From: DATCRE01 sp964235605
Lineage (GTDB): Bacteria; Bacteroidota; Bacteroidia; Cytophagales; Cyclobacteriaceae
Length of the DNA: 56,750 nucleotides
Assembly (NCBI GenBank): GCA_964235605.1
Contig: CAXSCR010000025.1
Span: 1-56,750 of the forward strand
Direction: 5' to 3'
This document shows positions 26,507-34,920 of this stretch, piece by piece (the stretch's first letter is position 1; each line of letters begins with the position of its first letter). Under the pieces are notes generated by a model that saw only the letters and a program-made list of their open reading frames with translations, searched no databases and had not been told where the DNA came from. The position numbers were made by a program, and so were the translations under genes.

Positions 26507-28039
26507 TTATTTTATAGTTTTATCTTCTGCCTTTCTGTTGTAAAATTCTGTTAGGCCTTTTAGATCTATTTCTATGTTCTTAAAGTCGCTACCCTTCATT
26601 CGCCATTGCCAATTGTTGGTAGTTGATGCGGGGGTGTTGATACGCGACTTCTCATCCAGGCCTAAAATATCTTGCATCGGAATGATCGCAATTCTTGCCA
26701 CTGATGCATAAGCTAGATTAATAAGATTGATATGAATATTTTTTTCAGAAAAGGGCTTTCCTAAGTATAATTTCAAATTTTTTAAAATCGATTTATCTTT
26801 ATTCTCGCGTAGCCATCCACGTGATGTGTTATTATCATGTGTGCCTGTGTAAGCTATAAAATTGTTTGCGTAGTTGTGCGGAATATGATCTGATTTTGCA
26901 ATGTCGTTTGAAAATGCAAACTGCAAAACTTTCATTCCGGGCAAGCTAAAGTCATCACGCAGCTCATGAACAAGTTCATCAATATCGCCTAGGTCTTCTG
27001 CAACGAAAGGCATTTCTTTAAACTCCTTTTTTAAAACTTTAAAGAATGGTTTACCTGGACCTGCTTTCCATACCCCTTTTACTGCAGTCTTCTCCCCTTT
27101 CGGTACATCCCAAAAAGCGGCGAAAGCACGAAAGTGATCAAAACGAAGAAGGTCATACAATTCAATGTTCTTACGGATACGTTTTATCCACCAATCATAA
27201 TTTGACTTCTTTAAAACATCCCATTTAAAAACAGGCATACCCCAAAGTTGACCATCCGCATTAAAATAATCAGGTGGTACGCCTGCCATGCCCAGCATGT
27301 CTCCGTTTCTATCCAAACTAAAAATTTCGCCATTCGACCAAACATCTACGGAATCATAACTGATGTAGAATGGCAAATCACCAAATATTTTTATACCCTT
27401 CTCATTACAATATTGACGTAGCGCTTTCCATTGTTTGAAGAAAATAAATTGAAGCCATTTTTCTTTCAACAGCAGATTATGATTGTCTTCAGTGAATTTC
27501 TTAAGGGTTTTATCATCCCTGAATTTGTATGGATCGGGCCAATCATACCAGGGTATAGATTTATGGGTATGTTTTATATTCATGTACAGCGCAAAGTCAT
27601 CAAGCCAATACGATTCCTCTCTACAAAACATTTCAAATTCCTTTTGTAGGGGATTGTTCTTCTGATCTAAAAAATTTTGATGCGCCTTATTAAATAGTTC
27701 AGTCTTAATACGAACAGATTCATGAAAATCAACTTTACTTTTATTTGGTATGGCGTACTCCTTCAAAGAATCAACATCCAACAACTTATCTTTAACCAAC
27801 TGCTCAGGACTAATCAGTAAAGTATTGCCGCCCATACATGAAGACGCACTGTATGGAGAAAATCCTTGCGCAGTTTCTGTAATGGTTAAGGGTAGCAGTT
27901 GCCAGTATTGCTGATTATTCTCTTTGAGAAAGTCAGCAAATTTGTATGCATCTGGGCCAAAGTCACCAATACCAAACCTGGAAGGTAAAGATGTAATGTG
28001 TAGCAATACGCCTGCTTCACGCGCGTATTGATTGTTCAT
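26507..28039 (-). CDS. malQ: 4-alpha-glucanotransferase (amylomaltase, GH77)
   Basis: Transfers alpha-1,4-glucan segments between maltooligosaccharides and releases glucose. The 510-residue protein has the GH77 marks: an N-terminal GVLLHITSLPSRFGIGDFG block, IKIFGDLPFYISYDS, the catalytic nucleophile Asp in LRFDHFRAFAAFW, the acid/base Glu in FVAEDLGDID, and TGTHDNNTSRGW. The usual length is about 500. It is the last gene of the minus-strand glucan operon, 7 nt after glgX. It can recycle the short chains released by the debranching enzyme. Confidence 0.95.
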   Translation of the reverse strand: MNNQYAREAGVLLHITSLPSRFGIGDFGPDAYKFADFLKENNQQYWQLLPLTITETAQGFSPYSASSCMGGNTLLISPEQLVKDKLLDVDSLKEYAIPNKSKVDFHESVRIKTELFNKAHQNFLDQKNNPLQKEFEMFCREESYWLDDFALYMNIKHTHKSIPWYDWPDPYKFRDDKTLKKFTEDNHNLLLKEKWLQFIFFKQWKALRQYCNEKGIKIFGDLPFYISYDSVDVWSNGEIFSLDRNGDMLGMAGVPPDYFNADGQLWGMPVFKWDVLKKSNYDWWIKRIRKNIELYDLLRFDHFRAFAAFWDVPKGEKTAVKGVWKAGPGKPFFKVLKKEFKEMPFVAEDLGDIDELVHELRDDFSLPGMKVLQFAFSNDIAKSDHIPHNYANNFIAYTGTHDNNTSRGWLRENKDKSILKNLKLYLGKPFSEKNIHINLINLAYASVARIAIIPMQDILGLDEKSRINTPASTTNNWQWRMKGSDFKNIEIDLKGLTEFYNRKAEDKTIK

Positions 28040-28046
28040 ATAATAA

Positions 28047-30197
28047 TCATTTTTTGCTGCCTTCTTTAGGATATAAGATTGAATGACACATCACTATTAT
28101 TGAGCGCCCAGCCGCTGTGACAACACTTAATGGTTGATATCGAACATCATCTTGTTTAAATTTACTGATACCTGTATCAAGAACCTTCTTCCATTCCTTT
28201 CCATACTTTTCATCGGGTAACTTGAAATCAATTGATTCGTGGTGTGCATTAAAGATAATATAGAAATTATCATCCGTAATTTTTTCACCCTTTGGACCAG
28301 GGAAATGAATACCTCTTCCATTTAGAAAAATACCCAATGATTTTGCATAGTCACTCATCCAATGTCCATCCCCCATTTCATCACCTTCTGGCAAGAACCA
28401 CGCAATGTCTTCAAGGCCTTTACCTTTAACCTTCCTACCCTTAAACCACCCTCTTCGATAAAATATGGGATGGGCCTTTCTAAAATTTATTAGTTTGCTT
28501 GTAAATTCTATAAGATCCTTATCAGCGTTATTCCAATTTATCCAAGAGATCTCATTGTCTTGACAATACGCGTTATTGTTACCGTTCTGTGTTTTGCCTA
28601 GTTCATCGCCTGCAAGGATCATAGGCACACCTTGTGATAAAAATAAAGTAGTTAATAGATTCCGTTTTTGCTTATTTCTAAGTTCAATTACTTCTGAAGA
28701 TTCAGTTGGTCCTTCTTCTCCACAATTCCAAGAACGATTATGGCTTTCGCCATCATTATTATTTTCACCATTGGCATCATTGTGCTTCTCGTTGTATGAT
28801 ACTAAATCATGTAACGTAAAGCCATCATGCGCCGTGATGAAATTGATACTTGCCGAGGGAGTGCGATAATCGCCTTTATACAAGTCGGAGCTCCCCGTGA
28901 AGCGTTCGGCAAACTCCCCTAACATACTGTCGGCGCCGCGCCAGTAGTCGCGAATGCAATCACGATATTTGCCATTCCATTCCGCCCAGCCAGCAGGGAA
29001 TTTTCCAACTTGATATCCGCCTTCCCCTATGTCCCAGGGTTCAGCAATTAATTTAACTTGTGATATAGTTGGATCTTGATGGATGATGTCAAAGAATGCA
29101 CTTAAGCGATCAACTTCATGTTGTTCGCGGGCCAGTGTTGAGGCTAAATCAAATCGGAACCCATCAACGTGCATTTCAGTAATCCAATACCGAAGACTAT
29201 CCATCATTAAGCGAAGCACATTAGGAAGATTAGCATTCAGCGTATTACCAGTACCCGTATAATCGTTGTAATATCTTTTATCATCCATCAACCGATAATA
29301 GCATGCGTTATCTATCCCCTTAAAGGAAAGCGTGGGCCCCATCTGGTTTCCCTCAGCAGTATGATTATACACAACATCAAGAATAACCTCGATGCCGGCC
29401 TTATGAAGTTCCTTCACCATGTTTTTAAATTCGAATACTTGCTCACCTAAAAAGCCACTTGATGAGTATCGAACATCAGGCGCAAAAAAGCCTATGGTAT
29501 TATATCCCCAATAGTTGGTAAGACCTTTTTCTTTCAGATGCCTGTCAATAACAAAATGATGAACCGGCATCAATTCTACTGTCGTGATGCCAAGATCTTG
29601 TAAGTATTTAATTGTGACCGGATGCGCTAATGCGGCATAAGTTCCGCGTATGTTTTCAGGTATACCTTCATTAAGCTTGGTAAAACCTTTTACATGCGTT
29701 TCGTAAATGATCGATTGATGGTAGGGAACGATAGGTGAAGTATCACCTTCCCAATTAAAATTACTGTCTATAACAACACTTTTAGGAATAAAAGGTGCAC
29801 TATCCGTTTCACTCATACATAGGTCTTCGTCTGAATGACCAACTTCATAGCCAAACAAAGTATCATTCCATTCTATCGCACCGCCAATAGCTTTGGCATA
29901 AGGATCAATGAGTAACTTATTTGGATTATAGCGATGACCTTCATTGGGGTTATAGCTACCATGCACCCGATAACCATAAAGTTGACCGGGTTTTAAACCT
30001 GGTATATAAACATGCCATATGTGATGGGTACGTTCAGTGATTTTTATATTTTCACTTTCTGTTTCATCTTTTGTTGTATTAAACAAACACAACTCGACGC
30101 CAAAAGCATTATCTGCATAAAGTGCAAAGTTAATTCCATTACCGTCCCAGGTGGCACCCAAAGGATATGGGTTGCCAGGGTAAATTGTTAAAGCCAA
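28047..30197 (-). CDS. glgX: Glycogen debranching enzyme GlgX / TreX-type isoamylase (GH13)
   Basis: Cleaves alpha-1,6 branches of glycogen-like glucans. The 716-residue protein has an N-terminal CBM48-like domain (about 1-130, starting YPGNPYPLGATWDGNGINFAL) and a GH13_11 catalytic barrel. It shows DVVYNHTAEGNQ, GFRFDLAS (nucleophile Asp), AEPWDIGEGGYQVG (acid/base Glu) and TAHDGFTLHDLVSYNEKHN (third acidic residue). Length matches TreX/GlgX. Beside TreZ and TreY it probably fulfils the TreX role, supplying linear maltodextrins for trehalose synthesis. It lies 33 nt after the GH57 gene and 7 nt before malQ. Confidence 0.93.
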   Translation of the reverse strand: MALTIYPGNPYPLGATWDGNGINFALYADNAFGVELCLFNTTKDETESENIKITERTHHIWHVYIPGLKPGQLYGYRVHGSYNPNEGHRYNPNKLLIDPYAKAIGGAIEWNDTLFGYEVGHSDEDLCMSETDSAPFIPKSVVIDSNFNWEGDTSPIVPYHQSIIYETHVKGFTKLNEGIPENIRGTYAALAHPVTIKYLQDLGITTVELMPVHHFVIDRHLKEKGLTNYWGYNTIGFFAPDVRYSSSGFLGEQVFEFKNMVKELHKAGIEVILDVVYNHTAEGNQMGPTLSFKGIDNACYYRLMDDKRYYNDYTGTGNTLNANLPNVLRLMMDSLRYWITEMHVDGFRFDLASTLAREQHEVDRLSAFFDIIHQDPTISQVKLIAEPWDIGEGGYQVGKFPAGWAEWNGKYRDCIRDYWRGADSMLGEFAERFTGSSDLYKGDYRTPSASINFITAHDGFTLHDLVSYNEKHNDANGENNNDGESHNRSWNCGEEGPTESSEVIELRNKQKRNLLTTLFLSQGVPMILAGDELGKTQNGNNNAYCQDNEISWINWNNADKDLIEFTSKLINFRKAHPIFYRRGWFKGRKVKGKGLEDIAWFLPEGDEMGDGHWMSDYAKSLGIFLNGRGIHFPGPKGEKITDDNFYIIFNAHHESIDFKLPDEKYGKEWKKVLDTGISKFKQDDVRYQPLSVVTAAGRSIIVMCHSILYPKEGSKK

Positions 30198-30230
30198 GTT
30201 CTAAGTTTTTAAGAGTGAATAATTATTTAA

Positions 30231-31544
30231 TTAATGATACCCTTGAGCTGCTAATGTCATCGCCCAAACAGGTGTTGAAATATTACGTCGTTCTGCTTCA
30301 TGAACAGTTGTACTTTGTCGTTCCTGCTCTACCAAATCAAGCTTTGCTTTAACAACCTGAGAAAAATCAGTAAGTACATTCATGAAGTTAATAAACGCTT
30401 CGTAAGGCGATTGATAATGACTGAAGTAGGTGTGTACTACACCATCATTATTCTTTTTTGTAGACATATAATAAAAATGATCACTGGCCTGGAGATATCT
30501 CCATTGCTTTAATAACTCAGCATCATCAGTAAATTTAACATCATGTTCAATCTTCATAAGCGAGTCAAAGGCGTCGCGTTGCATATCGTTGCCGAGCCAG
30601 GCAGATAGGTCACGCTCTTCATCAGCCCAAGAAATATAATCCGGTATATTTAATGGCATCTGCGCATCCGTGGTTTGCACAGCCTCAGATGGTAGAGACA
30701 TTCGGTAGTTTGTATTACGCGCAAGGGTCACTAAAAAATCCTCTAAGAATTTAAATATGCCACTTTCATTTTTTTTGTGTTCGCCAAATGTTTCATAGTC
30801 TAATGCAACATTAACTAGCTTGTCTTCAGGAGGCATAGCATCCAACCACGAAATAAACTTACTAACGGTCGATTCTTTTTTATTAAATCTAAACGCAATT
30901 TCGTCGCTGAGTTTATAATTGCGTAAGAATATTTTTAGGTTGTCTGCCTCAGGGTGTTGGTAGATGTTATGAATACTTCTATCATCCATTACTTTCTCGA
31001 TTCCATCAATAAATACACCTTGGAAACCTAAGTTGCTAATACGTTTGCCTACTTCATTATTATAGATCAATTCCGTATTTCTAAACACAGTTGGCCTTAC
31101 GCCAAAATGCGCATGTATTTTTTCAGCATGTGCCAGAACCTGCGATTCAAATTCTTCACTCTCTTTTATCGAAGCCAAAGAATGATAATAGGTTTCAGAA
31201 AGAAATTCAACTGAACCTGTTTCAACAAGGCCTTTGAAACTCTCAATTACTTCTGGGGTATGTTCTTCGAATTGCTCTAGTGTAACACCAGAAATTGAAA
31301 ATGCAATTTTAATTTTAGGATATTTTTTTATTAATTCATGTAATAAGGCATTCGTGGGGAGATAGCACTCACGCGCCACACGTTGAAGAATCTTATTATT
31401 TAAATACGAATCAAAGTATGGCTTTTTAGAACCTATCTCAAACAAGCTAAATGTTTTTAATCGCTTAGGTTGGTGGATCTGAAAATACAGGATTAAGTTT
31501 CGGTCTAAATTATTTGTCTCTAAATTATTTTCCAGTGGCTTCAT
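30231..31544 (-). CDS. Glycoside hydrolase family 57 alpha-glucan enzyme
   Basis: A 437-residue GH57 protein. Conserved region 1 is QIHQPKRL (HQP at 24-26), region 3 is FRNTELIYN with the probable nucleophile Glu158, and region 4 is ALDYETFGEHKK with the probable acid/base Asp249. The Glu-Asp spacing of 91 equals that of the characterised Thermococcus 4-alpha-glucanotransferase. Activity could be amylase or glucanotransferase; branching enzymes of GH57 are longer. It overlaps the GT4 gene upstream by 20 nt, so the two are translated together. A GT4/GH57 pair is also found in Bacteroides glycogen operons, where it serves storage glucan metabolism. Confidence 0.88.
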   Translation of the reverse strand: MKPLENNLETNNLDRNLILYFQIHQPKRLKTFSLFEIGSKKPYFDSYLNNKILQRVARECYLPTNALLHELIKKYPKIKIAFSISGVTLEQFEEHTPEVIESFKGLVETGSVEFLSETYYHSLASIKESEEFESQVLAHAEKIHAHFGVRPTVFRNTELIYNNEVGKRISNLGFQGVFIDGIEKVMDDRSIHNIYQHPEADNLKIFLRNYKLSDEIAFRFNKKESTVSKFISWLDAMPPEDKLVNVALDYETFGEHKKNESGIFKFLEDFLVTLARNTNYRMSLPSEAVQTTDAQMPLNIPDYISWADEERDLSAWLGNDMQRDAFDSLMKIEHDVKFTDDAELLKQWRYLQASDHFYYMSTKKNNDGVVHTYFSHYQSPYEAFINFMNVLTDFSQVVKAKLDLVEQERQSTTVHEAERRNISTPVWAMTLAAQGYH

Positions 31545-32940
31545 GGTATAAATGATTTATCTTTTTTGCTACGTTATCCCAACTGATCATTTCTATTTCT
31601 GCTTTACTATTTTGCTTTAAAGTATCTGCTAAGCTTTTATATTTAAGAATGCTGCCAATTGCATTTGCTAAAGCTTGCACATCCCAAAAATCAACTTTGA
31701 TTGCATGAGGCATTACCTCTGATACACCTGATTGCTTTGATAAGACAACGGGCACACCACCTTGAATAGCTTCAAGTGGCGCAATGCCAAACGGTTCTGA
31801 AACAGATGGCATTACATAAGTATCTGTCATAGCCCAAATTTTTTCTACCTGTTGGCCTTTTAAAAACCCCGTAAAATGAAAATGTGTTGACAGTCGAAGC
31901 TGCGCAACGCGCTCAATAATTTGTGGAAGAAGGTCCCCAGAACCAGCCATAATAAAATGAGTTTGAGGAAATTCTTTTAAAATTAATCGAGCGGCCTCAA
32001 CAAAATATTGTGGACCTTTTTGATGCGTAACTCTACCTAGGAATGTTACAACTTGTGCGCCAAGCTTAGGAACAAAACTTGGAACTACTGATGTTTCTTC
32101 TTTCGGAATAATTCCATTGTACACTACTCTAATTTTAGATTCCGGAATATTGTAACGGGTAACTACTATTTTTTTTGTGCGTGCGCTTACCGTAAATACC
32201 ATATCAGCTTTTTGCATACCGTACTGCTCAGTAGCAAATATGTATGGGTCCATATTGTCTCCTGCCCTATCATATTCGGTAGCGTGAACATGGACAATTA
32301 GCGGTTTACCGCTAACTTCTTTTGCAGCTATTCCTGCCGGATAGGTCATCCAATCGTGCGCATGAATAACATCGTAAGTATATTGTTTCGCTATCGCAGC
32401 AGCAACAAGTGCATAACGATCGGTTTCTTCAATCAGCTTTGGTCCATACGATCCTGAAAAAGAATATATTTTTTTTTCTGTAACTAACGTAGTTTTTGTT
32501 TTGGTGGTCTCTACATCCGAACCTGAATCTAAGGTATAAGATGAGGATTGATTTAATTCATAATTCCAGTTCGTGATGCTTACAGATTCGTCTTCAAAAT
32601 GAGTAGCATAGTAAGGAGAAAGTGTACTTGGCACTTCGATATATTCCAAAGTAGATTTTTGCTCAATAAGAATTCTTTGCTGAATAGCTTTTAACTCTTG
32701 GGTTTCTGAAACATGATTAGCTGTAATTTCATTAAAATTATTTAGCTCATGTTGATCTACTTCAATGTTGCTAGCATTGATGATCTCGACATCACCAGGT
32801 TCATCACCATGTAATTTAGGTACCACGAAAACGACATCAACACCTAGTTTGTGAAGTGACTGTGTTAAACCAAAACATGCTGTACCTAAACCTCCCGATA
32901 TATGTGGTGGAAATTCCCATCCGAACATCAATACTTTCAT
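31525..32940 (-). CDS. GT4 glycosyltransferase, glycogen-synthase-like
   Basis: The start at 32940 (MKVLMFGWEFPPHISGGLGT) is chosen because this is the family's conserved N-terminus; an in-frame start further upstream would add 26 unconserved residues. The 471-residue GT-B fold has the Gly-rich loop at 14-20, an acidic variable insert of about 100 residues, then HAHDWMTYPAGIAA, FLGRVTHQKGPQYFVEAA and the E-x7-E motif in EPFGIAPLE. It probably elongates an alpha-1,4-glucan from a nucleotide-glucose donor, as implied by neighbouring GH57, GlgX and MalQ. It is the first gene of the operon, divergent from treZ. Confidence 0.85.
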   Translation of the reverse strand: MKVLMFGWEFPPHISGGLGTACFGLTQSLHKLGVDVVFVVPKLHGDEPGDVEIINASNIEVDQHELNNFNEITANHVSETQELKAIQQRILIEQKSTLEYIEVPSTLSPYYATHFEDESVSITNWNYELNQSSSYTLDSGSDVETTKTKTTLVTEKKIYSFSGSYGPKLIEETDRYALVAAAIAKQYTYDVIHAHDWMTYPAGIAAKEVSGKPLIVHVHATEYDRAGDNMDPYIFATEQYGMQKADMVFTVSARTKKIVVTRYNIPESKIRVVYNGIIPKEETSVVPSFVPKLGAQVVTFLGRVTHQKGPQYFVEAARLILKEFPQTHFIMAGSGDLLPQIIERVAQLRLSTHFHFTGFLKGQQVEKIWAMTDTYVMPSVSEPFGIAPLEAIQGGVPVVLSKQSGVSEVMPHAIKVDFWDVQALANAIGSILKYKSLADTLKQNSKAEIEMISWDNVAKKINHLYHEATGK

Positions 32941-33098
32941 TAATACAATTATGCTATTTATCACAGAGAAATTTCCGGATACCATAAGCGATAAAAAACC
33001 ATGCCCAAGCTTTTGCAACTAAATTTTAAAATACGACCGAAGGCATAGTTTTTAATTAATGGAATGCCAGTCGGTTAAAAATAAATCACTAATTTTAA
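32941..33098. promoter_or_regulatory. Divergent promoter region of the glucan and trehalose operons
   Basis: These 158 nt separate the divergent GT4 and treZ starts and must hold both promoters. A near-consensus TAGTTTTT occurs around 33047 facing treZ. No operator is obvious. Confidence 0.45.
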
Positions 33099-34919
33099 AT
33101 GAATTATAATCATCCAATTGTAGGAAGTTCTCTTGAAAAAGATTCTGCAACTTTTATATTATGGGCTCCACTAGTTAATACTATTGAACTAGTACTTCCA
33201 AAAAAAAATAAAAAGCATGTACTTGCGCGTGATGAACGTGGAAATTGGTCGATCAAACTTTCTAACGTTTCCGCTGGAGAGCAGTATCTATATAGAATCG
33301 ACAAAGATGATAGTAAAGTTTTTCCAGACCCTGCGTCACGCTGCCAACCAGAAGGCGTACATGGACCTTCGGCTATAGTCGATAAGACCTTTCCTTGGAC
33401 GGATAAGCAATGGAAAGGAATTCCATTAAGTGACATGGTAATTTACGAACTTCATGTAGGCACTTTTACTGAACAAGGAACTTTTGAGGGTGTGATTTCG
33501 CGCTTGCCCTATTTAAAAGATCTGGGTATTAATGCCATTGAATTAATGCCGTTGGCTCAGTTTCCAGGCGATAGAAATTGGGGATATGATGGTGTCTATC
33601 CTTTTGCAGTTCAAGAGTCTTATGGCGGTGTACAGGGTTTAAAAAATCTTGTAAACGAAGCGCATAAACAAAGTATTGCTATAATTCTTGATGTTGTTTA
33701 TAATCATCTTGGTCCGGAAGGAAATTACCTGGGTGAATTTGCACCTTACTTCACAGAACGATATAAAACATTTTGGGGTAGCGCACTCAATTACGATGAT
33801 GCGTGGTGTGATGGCGTGAGAAACTTTTATTGGCAGAATGCCATTATGTGGCTTGACGAATTTCATGTTGACGGTCTTCGCTTAGATGCCGTGCATGCTA
33901 TTTGGGACTCAAGCGCTAGTCATTTTATAGAAGAACTTAAAACAAAAGTTAACACCGTTGAAGAACAAACCGGGCAAAAAAAAGTATTGATTGCTGAGTT
34001 TGATCTAAACAACCCACGCTACATAAATGAACAATCAGAAGGTGGTTACGGACTTGATGGACAATGGATTGATGAATTTCATCATGCCTTACATGCCATC
34101 GTGACCGAAGAAAAAAATGGTTACTATGAAGATTTTGGTGAGACAGAACACCTTGTTCGATCCTTAAAAGATTCTTATGTATATACTGGCCAGTATTCAC
34201 TACACCGTAAAAAGGACTTCGGTGTTAAACCGGACAACCCCTATAGTCAGTTTGTTGTATTTGCGCAAAACCACGATCAAATAGGAAATAGATTACTTGG
34301 TGATCGGCTTACAGAAAAACTTTCATATGAAGCACTGAAACTGGTAGCCGCTACCGTTCTTTTGTCCCCTCACGTTCCATTACTTTTTATGGGTGAAGAG
34401 TACGGTGAAAAAAATCCATTTCAATATTTTATAAGTCATACCGATAAAAAATTGGTTGACATGGTTCGCAAAGGGCGTAAAGAAGAGTTTGCCTATTTCG
34501 GCTGGCAAGAAGAAGTTCCTGATCCACAGGGTGAGAAAACATTTTTACAATGCAAACTTTCATGGTCACTCGAAAACAATGATCAAGATGCAAAGAAACT
34601 ATTCGAGTTTTATAAATATCTCATTGATTTTAGAAAAGTAAGAATTGCCATGAAAAGCTTCGAAAGGGATTCTTTAAAGATGATACCTATTGCGCAAAAA
34701 AAGGTAATAGGGTTTGAAAGAACCTATAGCGATGATATCATTCTTATTGTCTTAAACTTTAATCAATCTCAAGCAGTCTTATCATTACCTAATAAAAAAT
34801 ATCAAAAGATCTTTGATTCATCGGCTTCTGAATGGAACGGGCCAGGTGCATCCCTATCTAGCCAAACTAATACCTTATCAATTAATAGTCAATCCGTAGT
34901 AATTTTTGAAATATTATAA
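33099..34919 (+). CDS. treZ: Malto-oligosyltrehalose trehalohydrolase
   Basis: Releases trehalose from malto-oligosyltrehalose. The 606-residue GH13_10 enzyme has an N-terminal CBM48-type domain (about 1-95) and then a barrel. It shows YELHVGTFTEQGTFEG, DVVYNHLGPEGNYL, GLRLDAVHAI (nucleophile Asp), LIAEFDLNNPRY (acid/base Glu) and FAQNHDQIGNR (third acidic residue). The FDLNNPRYINE variant of region III is typical of TreZ. It is followed after one nucleotide by treY, so translation is coupled. It acts on the product of TreY. Confidence 0.95.
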   Translation: MNYNHPIVGSSLEKDSATFILWAPLVNTIELVLPKKNKKHVLARDERGNWSIKLSNVSAGEQYLYRIDKDDSKVFPDPASRCQPEGVHGPSAIVDKTFPWTDKQWKGIPLSDMVIYELHVGTFTEQGTFEGVISRLPYLKDLGINAIELMPLAQFPGDRNWGYDGVYPFAVQESYGGVQGLKNLVNEAHKQSIAIILDVVYNHLGPEGNYLGEFAPYFTERYKTFWGSALNYDDAWCDGVRNFYWQNAIMWLDEFHVDGLRLDAVHAIWDSSASHFIEELKTKVNTVEEQTGQKKVLIAEFDLNNPRYINEQSEGGYGLDGQWIDEFHHALHAIVTEEKNGYYEDFGETEHLVRSLKDSYVYTGQYSLHRKKDFGVKPDNPYSQFVVFAQNHDQIGNRLLGDRLTEKLSYEALKLVAATVLLSPHVPLLFMGEEYGEKNPFQYFISHTDKKLVDMVRKGRKEEFAYFGWQEEVPDPQGEKTFLQCKLSWSLENNDQDAKKLFEFYKYLIDFRKVRIAMKSFERDSLKMIPIAQKKVIGFERTYSDDIILIVLNFNQSQAVLSLPNKKYQKIFDSSASEWNGPGASLSSQTNTLSINSQSVVIFEIL

Positions 34920-34920
34920 T

